A stretch of DNA of 58,229 nt from Mesorhizobium sp. (GCA_004017535.1 SAJS01000010.1:169893-228121); one strand, 5' to 3'; positions 8,994 through 17,389 are shown, counted from the first letter of the stretch. The notes: generated from the letters alone by a model not told the origin. Made by a program: numbers and translations.

Positions 8994-9707
8994 ATGCTGA
9001 AGCTGAACGCACCAATCGTGACCGAGCAGAACGAGCGACGGAACACGATATCGGCCAGGGCCTATCAGGAACTGCGCGAGGCGATCATCACCGCGCGTGT
9101 CCTGCCGGGTGCGAGCCTTGCCGAGACTGATGTCGCGCAGGCGATGGGCATCAGCCGCACGCCGGTGCGCGAGGCCTTCACCCGGCTCTTCGACGAGGGG
9201 TTGATCGAGATTTCGCCGCAGACCGGCACCCGCGTCTCGCTTATCGACATGACCCGGGTGCGCGAAGCCGTGTTCATCCGCTCGACCCTGGAAAGCGCGG
9301 TCATCGCCAACAGCGGCGTCCATCCGGATCCCGGCACGCTCGACGAAATCGAGCTGTCCTTGCGGGCCCAGGAGCGGCTGGTCGACAGCGACGACATGGG
9401 CGCCCTGCACCGCGCCGACATGGCCTTCCACTCGGGCCTGACGGCTGCCTTCGCGCATCCCCGCGCCTGGGCAGCCTGCCAGCATATATCGGCGGACATG
9501 ATGCGCGTTCAGTTCCTGATCGGCATGAAGCCGGATCACATCCGCTCGATCATCGCCGAACATCGCGCGATCCTCGATGAAGTCCGTGCCGGCAAGACTG
9601 GCGAGGCCGCGCGCCTTATGGCCGCGCACATTCGCAATGTCGACTTCGACCAGGCCACCCTCAAGCGCGAGCATCAGGAGTTCTTCCGTGCGGGAGACGT
9701 CCTGTGA
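8994..9707 (+). CDS. GntR-family transcriptional regulator, FCD subfamily
   Basis: This 237-residue regulator has an N-terminal winged helix-turn-helix (about 20-85: LAETDVAQAMGISRTPVREA, then LFDEGLIE) and a C-terminal FCD ligand domain. Likely metal/ligand residues can be seen: Asp and His in RADMAFHSGL, His in AEHRAILDEV and His in AAHIRN. FCD regulators usually respond to small organic acids and control adjacent catabolic genes. ATG 8994 follows the operator-like palindrome at 8981-8992. A related palindrome precedes the aldolase gene, so it probably represses both the aldolase operon and itself. Its TGA overlaps a GTG in the LacI frame, but a terminator-like element after it suggests the LacI gene is a separate unit. 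Confidence 0.9.
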   Translation: MLKLNAPIVTEQNERRNTISARAYQELREAIITARVLPGASLAETDVAQAMGISRTPVREAFTRLFDEGLIEISPQTGTRVSLIDMTRVREAVFIRSTLESAVIANSGVHPDPGTLDEIELSLRAQERLVDSDDMGALHRADMAFHSGLTAAFAHPRAWAACQHISADMMRVQFLIGMKPDHIRSIIAEHRAILDEVRAGKTGEAARLMAAHIRNVDFDQATLKREHQEFFRAGDVL

Positions 9708-9742
9708 TCGCTCCCGTCCGTGCCCTCGCCTTGTCAGGTCCG

Positions 9743-9764
9743 GAGCCGGCGGCCTCTTTTTTTT
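9743..9764 (+). terminator. small hairpin followed by eight T, after the GntR gene
   Basis: GAG-CC at 9743-9747 pairs with GG-CTC at 9751-9756 (one bulged C, loop GGC), directly followed by T8 at 9757-9764. The stem is short, so strength is uncertain. Its position inside the extended LacI open frame argues that the LacI coding region starts further downstream. Confidence 0.5.
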
Positions 9765-9776
9765 GGGCGGTCTACG

Positions 9777-9786
9777 AAACCGGTTT
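9777..9786. promoter_or_regulatory. LacI-type operator (AAACCGGTTT) upstream of the LacI gene
   Basis: A perfect 10-base palindrome with a central CG, the usual symmetry centre of LacI-family operators, lies between the T8 terminator and the likely LacI start. It would let the LacI protein control its own operon, including the ABC importer genes. This is inferred from position and symmetry. Confidence 0.55.
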
Positions 9787-9829
9787 ACCAGCCAAGTTCA
9801 ACATCATCCTGCCGGGAGCGTTGAAGCGT

Positions 9830-10954
9830 TTGTCGGATCGATTGAAGATCACCATCCGGGATGTCGCGCGGGCGGCGGGCGTCTCGGTAACCTCCGTGTC
9901 GCGCCATCTTAACGGCCGCATCAGCCTGCCCGACTCGACAGCGCTGAAGATCGAGCAGGCGGCTGCGCGCCTCGGCTATCGTCCCAACGCCATTGCCCGG
10001 CGGCTGACGCGCGGCAGCAGCGAGACGCTCGGCTTGATAACCTCCGACATCGCCTATCCGTTGTTTGCCGCCATCGCCTCCGCATCCGAAGCGGAGGCGG
10101 CGCGGCACGGCTACAACCTGCTGATGCTCAACAGCCGCAACCTGGTGGATCATGAGCTCGCCTTCTTGGCGCGTATCGAGGACCACCAGGTGGACGGCAT
10201 CCTGCTTCTCACCAACCATTCGGACGACGGCCGGCTGGTCAAATGCATCAACCGGACCGGCGGCGTAGTCCTGCTGGACGAGGATGTGCCGGGCGCCCGG
10301 GCGCCGCGCCTGTTTGCCAGGAACGCCGACGGCGCCCGCATGGCAACCAGCCATCTGATCGAGAAGGGCCATCGCCGCATCGGCGCGATCGCCGGCCCGC
10401 ATGGGCTGCTCAGCACGACCGAGCGGCTGTCCGGCTATGCCGAGGCGCTGGAAGCGGCGGGCATGGCGGTCGACAACCGGCTGGTGATCCATTGCGACTA
10501 TGATGAAAACCAGGCTGTCGGCGCTTTCAAGGAGCTGTTCGAGCAGCCCGATCCGCCGACCGCCGTCTTCACCTGCGGCGATATGCTGGCGCTTGGCGCC
10601 ATGCGCGCGGCGCGCGGCATGGGCCTGCGCATTCCCGAGGATGTCTCGCTCATCGGCTTCGACGATATCAGCAATGCCGACCTTCTTTCGCCGGCGCTGA
10701 CGACGGTGCGGCAGTCTCCGGCCGAATTCGGCCGGCGCGGCGTCGCCATGCTGCTGGACCTCATCACAGGCAGAAAAACAGAAGCGGTCACCGAACGCAT
10801 CGGCGTCGAGTTCGTCGTCCGTGCATCGGTCGCGCCGCCATCAGGCCGCCGGCAACGGCGGTCTGCAAGCAATACCGGTTCCGAGCCGCCAATCGGCGGC
10901 TTGGCGCCGGCCCGGGAGGAAGTCACCGAAAACCAGGACTCCAGACGGACATAA
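9830..10954 (+). CDS. LacI-family transcriptional regulator
   Basis: The N-terminal helix-turn-helix ITIRDVARAAGVSVTSVSRH is followed by the hinge (LGYRPNAIARRLTRG) and a periplasmic-binding-protein-like sensor domain with the usual GLITSDIAYPLFAAI, GHRRIGAIAGP and ISLPDST-type segments. The DNA-binding helix ends LNGRISLP. The open frame reaches back to GTG 9704 (416 codons), but LacI proteins normally start within ~10 residues of the helix, and 9704-9829 holds a hairpin-T8 and a palindromic operator. I therefore prefer TTG 9830, with GGGAG 11 bases before it (TTG 9842 is the alternative). This gives ~374 residues, still with a 40-residue Arg/Ser/Glu-rich C-terminal extension. It lies 14 bases before the binding-protein gene and probably regulates it. 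Confidence 0.85.
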   Translation: MSDRLKITIRDVARAAGVSVTSVSRHLNGRISLPDSTALKIEQAAARLGYRPNAIARRLTRGSSETLGLITSDIAYPLFAAIASASEAEAARHGYNLLMLNSRNLVDHELAFLARIEDHQVDGILLLTNHSDDGRLVKCINRTGGVVLLDEDVPGARAPRLFARNADGARMATSHLIEKGHRRIGAIAGPHGLLSTTERLSGYAEALEAAGMAVDNRLVIHCDYDENQAVGAFKELFEQPDPPTAVFTCGDMLALGAMRAARGMGLRIPEDVSLIGFDDISNADLLSPALTTVRQSPAEFGRRGVAMLLDLITGRKTEAVTERIGVEFVVRASVAPPSGRRQRRSASNTGSEPPIGGLAPAREEVTENQDSRRT

Positions 10955-10968
10955 AAAGGGGAACAGTC

Positions 10969-12069
10969 ATGTCCAGCAACCGCTTTGGTCAAGACGCAGC
11001 GTTAATAGCAATCGAGAAGTTCAAATCCGGTCGGATCGACCGTCGCTCCTTCCTTACCGCTATGGCCGGCCTCGGCCTCGCTGTCGCGGTGCGGCCCGGC
11101 GCGGCATCGGCGGAAGCCAATGAGATCGTCGTCTGCAATTGGGGCGGCGCCGCGCTCGACGCCTTCCAGAAGGCCTATGGCGACCCCTTCACCAAGAAGT
11201 CGGGGATACAGGTCGTGATCGATGGCGCCGGCCCGGAAACGGGCGCGATCCGCGCAATGGTCGATTCCAAGAATGTGACCTGGGACACCACCGACGGCGG
11301 CATGACCGACGCGCTCGTGCTCGGCAAGGGTGGCTATGTCGAACCGATCGACTACTCCATCGTCGACAAGAGCCTGGTCGGCGACGGCCTTGCCGCCGAA
11401 TTCGGCATCTGCAACTACACCTATTCCAACGTGCTCGCCTACGATTCCAAGAAGCTCTCGACCGCGCCTTCCAGCTGGGCCGACTTCTTCGATCTTGAGA
11501 AATTCCCCGGCAAGCGCACGATGTGCAAATGGATCCAGGGCCAGCTCGAGGCGATCCTGCTCGCCGACGGCGTCAAGCCGCAGGATATCTATCCGCTCGA
11601 CGTCGACCGCGCCTTCAAGAAGCTGGAGCCGCTTCTGCCGAACCTGATCTTCTGGGAGTCGGGCGCGCAGAGCCAGCAGCTCTTCCGTGACGGCGAGGTG
11701 GTGATGGGCAACATCTGGCACACCCGCGCCAACCTGCTGCGCAAGGAGAACCCCCAGTTCACCTGGACCTGGAACAACAACCTGATGTTTGCCAGCGCAT
11801 GGTCCGTGCCGAAGGGCAACCCCGCCGGCAAGAAAGTGTTCGACTTCATCAACTCGTCGATGGAGCCGGAGGGCCAGATCACCCTGCTGCGCATCATGGG
11901 GAATGGCCCGTCCAATCCCAAGGCGCTCGCTCTCATGACCGAGGAAGACAAGGCGGTCTATTCGCTGGCGCCGGAGAACGCCAAGACAGGCTTGAAGATC
12001 TCGGCCCAGTATTACGCCGAAAACGAAGCCGCGCTGCAGAACAAGTTCCTCGATTTTATCTCTCGCTGA
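10969..12069 (+). CDS. ABC transporter substrate-binding protein, polyamine/opine type (PotD/PotF-like)
   Basis: This 366-residue periplasmic solute-binding protein has a Tat-like signal: RIDRRSFL then a hydrophobic core (TAMAGLGLAVAV) and an Ala-rich cleavage region ending ASAEA. The mature part begins EIVVCNWGGAALDAFQKAYG, the usual opening of the family that binds spermidine, putrescine and related cationic amines. The start ATG 10969 follows GGGGAA. Two permeases and, further on, an ATPase complete the importer. A strong stem-loop after the stop probably raises its expression over the permeases. The nearby amidinotransferase-like enzyme suggests a guanidino or polyamine-like ligand. This is inference. 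Confidence 0.88.
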   Translation: MSSNRFGQDAALIAIEKFKSGRIDRRSFLTAMAGLGLAVAVRPGAASAEANEIVVCNWGGAALDAFQKAYGDPFTKKSGIQVVIDGAGPETGAIRAMVDSKNVTWDTTDGGMTDALVLGKGGYVEPIDYSIVDKSLVGDGLAAEFGICNYTYSNVLAYDSKKLSTAPSSWADFFDLEKFPGKRTMCKWIQGQLEAILLADGVKPQDIYPLDVDRAFKKLEPLLPNLIFWESGAQSQQLFRDGEVVMGNIWHTRANLLRKENPQFTWTWNNNLMFASAWSVPKGNPAGKKVFDFINSSMEPEGQITLLRIMGNGPSNPKALALMTEEDKAVYSLAPENAKTGLKISAQYYAENEAALQNKFLDFISR

Positions 12070-12076
12070 TCAGGGA

Positions 12077-12104
12077 CGGCCACCGGCTTCCAGGCCGGTG
12101 GCCG
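12077..12104 (+). promoter_or_regulatory. 11-bp stem-loop between binding-protein and permease genes
   Basis: Bases 12077-12087 and 12094-12104 form a perfect 11-bp GC-rich stem with a 6-base loop and no T run. Such hairpins commonly stabilise the upstream binding-protein message or attenuate transcription into the permeases. The permease ATG lies 10 bases after it, so it may also limit translation. Confidence 0.7.
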
Positions 12105-12114
12105 GATAGCCGCC

Positions 12115-12954
12115 ATGTCGTCTTTCCAGCGTTGGGCCTTCGGCCTGACGGTGCCGGCCGCGCTATTGACGATCTGTCTCTACGTGGTCCCCATCCTTCA
12201 GATGCTGGCGCTCTCATTCACCGAGCCGACCTTCGGCTTCGGCAACTATGTCGAGATGCTCGGCAGCGCCGCGATCGGGCGGGTCGTGCGCACGACGATG
12301 ATCGTCTCGGCGGTGACGACCGTGCTGACGATCGTCATGAGCTATGCGGTCGCCTTCGCGCTGGTCCACATGCGGCCGGCCGCGCGCCGCGTCGCGCTGT
12401 TCATGGTCATGGTGCCGTTCTGGGTCTCGGTGCTGGTGCGCGCCTTTGCCTGGATCACCATCCTGCGCCGCAACGGCGTGCTCAATTCGGCGCTGGTCGG
12501 CAGCGGCGCGATCGCCGAGCCGCTGGAGCTCGTCTACAATCAGTTCGGCGTGATCGTCGGCATGGTCCACTACATGATGCCGTTCGCGATCCTGCTGCTC
12601 TACGCCAACCTTTCCGAAATCGACCCGCGCGTAATTCAGGCAGCGCGGTCGCTTGGGGCGAGGCCCGTTACCATCTTCACCCGCGTCTGGCTGCCGCTCA
12701 GCCTGCCCGGCCTTGCGATCGCCAGCCTGTTCATCGTCATCTTCTCGCTCGGCTTCCTGGTGACACCGGCCATCCTCGGCGCCGGCCGCGTGCTGATGGT
12801 CGCCGAATATATCTCGGTGCAGATCTCCTCGACCTTGCGCTGGGGGGTGGCAACCGCCCTCTCCACGACACTGCTGATTGTCGTCGGGCTGCTGGTCGCG
12901 GTCGCCGCGCGCAGTCCCGCGCTTCGCGCCGCCTTCGAGGGCGGACGCCGATGA
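12115..12954 (+). CDS. ABC transporter permease (PotB-like)
   Basis: This 279-residue inner-membrane permease of the binding-protein-dependent family has six or so hydrophobic helices, starting with LTVPAALLTICLYVVPILQM. The cytoplasmic EAA loop that docks to the ATPase is RVIQAARSLGARPVTIFTRV (about 172-191). It is the first of two permeases in this importer. Its TGA overlaps the ATG of the second (ATGA at 12951). ATG 12115 comes straight after the intergenic stem-loop. Confidence 0.9.
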   Translation: MSSFQRWAFGLTVPAALLTICLYVVPILQMLALSFTEPTFGFGNYVEMLGSAAIGRVVRTTMIVSAVTTVLTIVMSYAVAFALVHMRPAARRVALFMVMVPFWVSVLVRAFAWITILRRNGVLNSALVGSGAIAEPLELVYNQFGVIVGMVHYMMPFAILLLYANLSEIDPRVIQAARSLGARPVTIFTRVWLPLSLPGLAIASLFIVIFSLGFLVTPAILGAGRVLMVAEYISVQISSTLRWGVATALSTTLLIVVGLLVAVAARSPALRAAFEGGRR

Positions 12955-13760
12955 GCCCGCGTTTGCGTCGCATAGGGGAGCGCTGGCTGCCCTGGACCCT
13001 GGCATGGCTGCTGCTTGCCTTCCTGTTCGTGCCCGTCCTGGTGGTCGTGCCGGTGGCGCTGACGGCGAAGGATTATTTGTCGTTGCCGACCACCGGCATC
13101 TCATTCCAGCACTTTGCCTCGCTTGCGGACTGGCGCGCCGGCTGGCTGCCAAGCATCCTGACCAGCCTGGGCATAGCGCTCGGCTCCAGCATCGTTGCTA
13201 CCGGCGTGTCGGCGGCCTTTGCCATCGGCGCCTGGGTCTATGCCGGGCGATGGCCCTCGACCCTGCGCATCATTCTGCTCTCGCCGCTTATCGTGCCGCC
13301 GATCATCTACGCCGTCGGCATGGTGCGGCTGTGGTCGAAGCTGTCGCTGCTCGACAGCTGGCTCGGCGTCACCATCGTCCATGTCATCCTGGCGATGCCG
13401 CTTGCCGTTCTGGCGATCGGCGCCTCGCTGTCGAATCTCGATCCGCGCCTCGTCCAGGCCGCGCGTTCGCTGGGCGCCCGCCCGCCCACGGTCTTTGGCA
13501 GGGTGATCCTGCCCAATATCCTGCCGGGCACGATCGCCGGCGCCATCCTGGCCTTCATCGTCTCCTGGGACGAGATCACGGTCACGCTCTTCATCACCAG
13601 CCGCCGGCTCGTGACGCTGCCGCGCAAGATATGGACAAGCATCGCCGACGCCGTCGACCCGGCGCTGGCCGCCATCGCCACTGTCATGCTCGTCATCACC
13701 ATCATCTGCCTGTTGCTGCGCATGACCGTTTGGGAGCGTCTTGCGCAGCGCCGGTCGTGA
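12951..13760 (+). CDS. ABC transporter permease (PotC-like)
   Basis: This 269-residue second permease begins with MSPRLRRIGERWLPWTLAWL, a cytoplasmic basic start then the first helix. The EAA-type loop is RLVQAARSLGARPPTVFGRV. The ...VSWDEITVTLFI segment is typical of PotC/PotI-type proteins. Four-base ATGA overlap with the preceding permease shows translational coupling. With the binding protein and ATPase it makes a complete type I importer for a small, probably cationic, solute. Confidence 0.9.
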   Translation: MSPRLRRIGERWLPWTLAWLLLAFLFVPVLVVVPVALTAKDYLSLPTTGISFQHFASLADWRAGWLPSILTSLGIALGSSIVATGVSAAFAIGAWVYAGRWPSTLRIILLSPLIVPPIIYAVGMVRLWSKLSLLDSWLGVTIVHVILAMPLAVLAIGASLSNLDPRLVQAARSLGARPPTVFGRVILPNILPGTIAGAILAFIVSWDEITVTLFITSRRLVTLPRKIWTSIADAVDPALAAIATVMLVITIICLLLRMTVWERLAQRRS

Positions 13761-13800
13761 ACCCCATCCAGTCCGCAAGTTCAGAAAGGAAATCAAGGAC

Positions 13801-14820
13801 ATGTCAGCACACACCGCCGCAATGAGCGAACACGAATATCGCGAGGCGAAATTCTTCCAGACATTCGGATCGGTGCCGACGCCGGCTTTCCACGATCCAG
13901 AGGAGCAGACGCGCGTCTGGGGGCGCCCATGGGGCTGCACCAACGATGTCGGCAAGCTGCGCGCGGTGCTGATGCATCGCCCGGGCGAGGAGATCAACGT
14001 CGTCGACAAGAACAAGCCGATGCCCGAGATCGGCGGCTTCGGCGACCCGGAGAAGGGTTGGTACTTCATGGGCAAGACGCCGCCGGATCTCGCCGCCATG
14101 CAGGTCGCCCATGACGCCTTCACCGCGCTGCTTCGCTCGGAAGGCGTCGATGTGATCCTCACCGAGAAGGCGGCGCCCGGTGCGCTCAAGTCGACCTTCT
14201 GCCGTGACAGCGTCATCGGTGTCAAAGGCGGCGCCATCGTCACCCGCCTTGCCCGGCGCGCTCGCCGCGGCGAGGAACTGATGGTCACCCAGGCCCTTGC
14301 AAAGGCCGGCTGCCCGATTCTGGGAACGTTGCATGGCGAAGCGGTGTTCGAGGGTGGCGGCTTCGCGCTGATCGACGAAAAGACGGCGGTCTGCTCGCTC
14401 TCCGTCGCCTGCAATGAGGAAGGCATCCGTCAGGTCGAGATGATCCTCAACAGCCTCGGCGTCGAGCTGATCAAGGTGCCGATGCCGGGCTACCGAATCC
14501 ACATCGACGGCAGCTTCATGATGATCGATCACGGGACCGCCATCATCAACATCAACGAGCTCCCCTACTTCTTCATCGACTACCTCAAGAAACGCGGCAT
14601 GAATCTTATCGAGCTCCCGCCCGAGGACAATGCCTTCTCATTGAACTGCCTGGCCATCGCGCCCGGCAGGGTCGTCATGCATGCCACCCGCACTCCCCGG
14701 CTCGCCGAGCGTCTGGACAAGGTGGGCATCACCATCTTGACGCTCGACTATGAATGCATCGAACTGAACGGCGGCGGCATCCATTGCTCGACAGGGCCGC
14801 TCGCCCGGGATCCGAACTGA
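13801..14820 (+). CDS. amidinotransferase / dimethylarginine dimethylaminohydrolase-family enzyme
   Basis: This 339-residue member of the guanidine-modifying (arginine deiminase) superfamily has a beta/alpha propeller fold. The catalytic triad elements are seen: acid in FEGGG (Glu 184), His 234 in HIDG, and nucleophile Cys 329 in NGGGIHCST. The family hydrolyses or transfers the amidino group of arginine, methylarginines or related guanidino compounds. ATG 13801 has AAGGA-type sequence before it. The longer frame from 13741 would overlap the permease. It lies inside a transporter operon, between permease and ATPase genes, and its stop abuts the ATPase ATG, so its substrate is probably what the importer brings in. 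The exact substrate is unknown. Confidence 0.85.
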   Translation: MSAHTAAMSEHEYREAKFFQTFGSVPTPAFHDPEEQTRVWGRPWGCTNDVGKLRAVLMHRPGEEINVVDKNKPMPEIGGFGDPEKGWYFMGKTPPDLAAMQVAHDAFTALLRSEGVDVILTEKAAPGALKSTFCRDSVIGVKGGAIVTRLARRARRGEELMVTQALAKAGCPILGTLHGEAVFEGGGFALIDEKTAVCSLSVACNEEGIRQVEMILNSLGVELIKVPMPGYRIHIDGSFMMIDHGTAIININELPYFFIDYLKKRGMNLIELPPEDNAFSLNCLAIAPGRVVMHATRTPRLAERLDKVGITILTLDYECIELNGGGIHCSTGPLARDPN

Positions 14821-15879
14821 ATGGCCTTCCTCGACATCCGCACGCTTCGCAAGGCCTACGGATCGGCAATCGCGCTCGACGGCGTCGACCTGTCGATCAA
14901 CGAGGGCGAATTCGTCACCTTGCTCGGCCCATCCGGCTCGGGCAAGACAACCCTGCTGATGTCGATCGCCGGTTTTACCAGGCCGGACTCAGGAACGATC
15001 CTGCTCGACGGCGCCGACATCACCGGCGTCGATCCCGAGGACCGCAATTTCGGCCTGGTTTTCCAGGGTTATGCGCTGTTTCCCCATCTGTCGGTGGCAA
15101 ACAACATCGCCTTCCCCTTGCGCGTGCGCAAATGGGACAAGGCGCGCATCGCCGCGCGCGTTGATGAAGTGATGAAGCTGGTCGGCCTCGACAAGCTCGC
15201 CGCACGCAAGCCGCGCGAATTGTCCGGCGGCCAGCAGCAGCGCGTGGCCATCGGCCGCGCGCTTGCTTTCGGGCCAAAGATCCTGCTGCTGGACGAACCC
15301 CTCTCGGCGCTTGATCGCAAGCTGCGCGACGCCATGCAGCGTGAGTTGAAGCGTCTCCACCAGGAAACCGGCGTCACGTTCGTTTTCGTCACGCATGACC
15401 AGGAAGAGGCCTACGCCATGTCGGACCGCATTGCCGTCTTCCAGAACGGCAACATCGTTCAGATCGGCGGTCCGCGCGAAATTTACCGTGCGCCGGCCTC
15501 GCGCTTCGTCGCGGGCTTCCTCGGCGGCAACAACATCCTCTCGGCCCAAGCGGACGGCGCGCAACTCGATCTTTTCGGCATCCGCATGCCTATGCCCGCC
15601 GCCTATGACCGGATGCGTCACGGCGACGGCGCGATCACGGTCTGGGTCCGCCCGGAAGACATCACCCTCGGTGATGTGGCGCCCGGCGCGGTCTCCTTCT
15701 CCGTCACGGTCGCGGACGTGTCCTTCGTCGGCACGTCGGAACGCGTCACCGTCATCACGACCGACGGGCAGGAACTGAGCGTGCTCGCGCCCTCCGCGGC
15801 AGCCCGCGAGTTGACCCCCGGCAGCACGGCAACCTGCGCCCTCCTGCCATCGGTCATCGGATTTCTGGCGCGCGAATAG
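14821..15879 (+). CDS. ABC transporter ATP-binding protein (PotA-like)
   Basis: This 352-residue ATPase has Walker A GPSGSGKTT (about 36-44), a Q-loop in VFQGYALFPHLSV, signature LSGGQQQR (about 135), Walker B ILLLDEP (about 156) and switch His in VFVTHDQEEA. A C-terminal TOBE-type domain follows (VWVRPEDITLGD). All key residues are intact, unlike the secretion ATPase at the left of the window. The ATG is immediately after the amidinotransferase TGA, so the genes are coupled. It energises the polyamine-type importer encoded just upstream. Confidence 0.92.
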   Translation: MAFLDIRTLRKAYGSAIALDGVDLSINEGEFVTLLGPSGSGKTTLLMSIAGFTRPDSGTILLDGADITGVDPEDRNFGLVFQGYALFPHLSVANNIAFPLRVRKWDKARIAARVDEVMKLVGLDKLAARKPRELSGGQQQRVAIGRALAFGPKILLLDEPLSALDRKLRDAMQRELKRLHQETGVTFVFVTHDQEEAYAMSDRIAVFQNGNIVQIGGPREIYRAPASRFVAGFLGGNNILSAQADGAQLDLFGIRMPMPAAYDRMRHGDGAITVWVRPEDITLGDVAPGAVSFSVTVADVSFVGTSERVTVITTDGQELSVLAPSAAARELTPGSTATCALLPSVIGFLARE

Positions 15880-15946
15880 CGTGCCTGCCACCCCAAGCCG
15901 GTCGTCCGTCGCGGCGCCATCGGCAACAGCATCAACGAGGACAGAA

Positions 15947-17308
15947 ATGACCGTCACCCTGCGCAACGTGGACATCCCGGATTTCGGCCTTCCGGTGGAG
16001 CGCCCCGCCATCCCGGCCGCGACGTATGAAACGCGCTGCGCCCGCGCCATCAACAAGTCCGGCGCCGACTGGCTGGTTGTCTATGCCGATCGCGAGCACG
16101 CCGCCAACATCGCCTTCCTGACCGGCTTCGAGCCTCGCTTCGAGGAGGCTCTGCTGCTTCTGGGCAATGCAGGCCAGCGCATCATAGTCACCGGCAACGA
16201 GAACATCGGCTACACGCCGATCGCCGGCTTGCCCGGCATCGTCACGATGCTTGCCCAATCACTGAGCCTGATGGGCCAGGATCGCAGCCAGAAGCCGCAT
16301 CTTGTCGCGGTTCTGCGCGAAGCTGGGCTCGGGTCCGGCGATACGATTGGCGTCGTCGGCTGGAAGTATCTCGAAGGCGAGGAGTGGGATTTGGCGAATC
16401 CGACCTTCTTCGCGCCGTCTTTCATCGTCGATGCGATCGTAGCGATCGTCGGCCCGTCCGGTGTCGTGGACGCCACCCGCGTGCTGATGCACCCGGTCGA
16501 GGGCCTGCGGGCCGTGGTCGACGCCGACCAGATCGCCGAGGCCGAGTGGGGAGCGTCGAGGGCATCGATGGCGGTCTGGCGGATCGTCACGGGCTTCACC
16601 CTTGGCGACAGCGAGCTCACGGCCGCGTCCCGCATGGGCTATGCCGGCGAACCGATGAGCTGCCATCCGATGTTCGCCTCCAATGATGCGAGCGGCCCGG
16701 TCATCGGCCTGCGCAGCCCGACAGGTCGGGTGCCGCGGCGCGGCGAGGGTGTAACCACGGCGGTCGGTTACTGGGGCGGCCTGACGGCTCGCGGCGGCCT
16801 GATCGCCGAGGCCGACGCCGCTTTCCTGGAGATGGCCAGGGCCTATTTCGACGGACTGATCGCCTGGTATGAAACGGCCGGAATCGGTGTCGAAGGCGGC
16901 GCGATCCACGAGGCGGTGATCTCAACCCTGGCCCGAGGCAGGCTGCGGCCGGCCCTCAATCCCGGCCATCTTGTCGGCCTCGACGAATGGATGCACTCGC
17001 CGATCCGTCCGGGCTCGAGCGAGCGCCTGGCGTCCGGCATGCCGTTCCAGGTCGACATCATTCCCGTGCCGATGCCTGACGGCGTGACGCTCAACTGTGA
17101 GGACGCCGTCACCTTCGCCGACGCGGGCCTGCGCGCGACCATCGCCGAGCGCTATCCAACGCTCGCGGCGCGTTTCGCCGCGCGCCGGCGCTTCGTCGCC
17201 GCTGAGCTTGGCGTCGAGGTCAAGGACGACATGCTTCTGCTGTCGGCCATCCCGCTTAGCCTGCCGCCATTCTGGCTGACGCCCCAAAAACTGTTGGCGC
17301 GGAACTGA
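15947..17308 (+). CDS. M24 'pita-bread' family protein (Xaa-Pro peptidase/creatinase-like), metal ligands mostly missing
   Basis: This protein of ~453 residues has the two-domain M24 layout: a creatinase-type N-terminal domain (NIAFLTGFEPRFEEALLLL) and a C-terminal pita-bread domain with GHLVGLDEW (family GHGIGL) and LASGMPFQVDI (family LEPGM). The His of GHL and the Glu of NCEDAV are kept. The two metal-binding Asp of the family (DxG...D.TR) appear replaced in the TTAVGYWGGLTARGG stretch, and the EP motif reads VDI. Creatinase, which cleaves creatine to sarcosine and urea without metal, shows that loss of ligands can go with guanidino chemistry, but that reading here is inference. ATG 15947 has GAGG 7 bases upstream; a GTG at 15881 is in frame but poorer. 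Last gene of the importer operon. Confidence 0.82.
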   Translation: MTVTLRNVDIPDFGLPVERPAIPAATYETRCARAINKSGADWLVVYADREHAANIAFLTGFEPRFEEALLLLGNAGQRIIVTGNENIGYTPIAGLPGIVTMLAQSLSLMGQDRSQKPHLVAVLREAGLGSGDTIGVVGWKYLEGEEWDLANPTFFAPSFIVDAIVAIVGPSGVVDATRVLMHPVEGLRAVVDADQIAEAEWGASRASMAVWRIVTGFTLGDSELTAASRMGYAGEPMSCHPMFASNDASGPVIGLRSPTGRVPRRGEGVTTAVGYWGGLTARGGLIAEADAAFLEMARAYFDGLIAWYETAGIGVEGGAIHEAVISTLARGRLRPALNPGHLVGLDEWMHSPIRPGSSERLASGMPFQVDIIPVPMPDGVTLNCEDAVTFADAGLRATIAERYPTLAARFAARRRFVAAELGVEVKDDMLLLSAIPLSLPPFWLTPQKLLARN

Positions 17309-17326
17309 CTTAGTCGGACATTGTCG

Positions 17327-17367
17327 AAAAAGAGGGCCCGCCGCGCCGACATCGGCGCGGGGCCCTC
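17327..17367 (-). terminator. rho-independent terminator for the SPFH-gene transcript
   Basis: Bases 17332-17367 form a long GC-rich hairpin (two 8-bp helices separated by a 2-base bulge, 4-base loop). On the minus strand it is followed at once by TTTTT (17331-17327). It lies about 100 bases after the SPFH stop. On the plus strand no T run follows it. Confidence 0.8.
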
Positions 17368-17389
17368 GCCCAGGATCGTCGCTCAGCCT

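Noticed and set aside
11799-12950. Long Arg-rich frame preceding the second permease
   Set aside because: It is a shadow of the binding-protein and first permease genes. The permease starts at ATG 12951.
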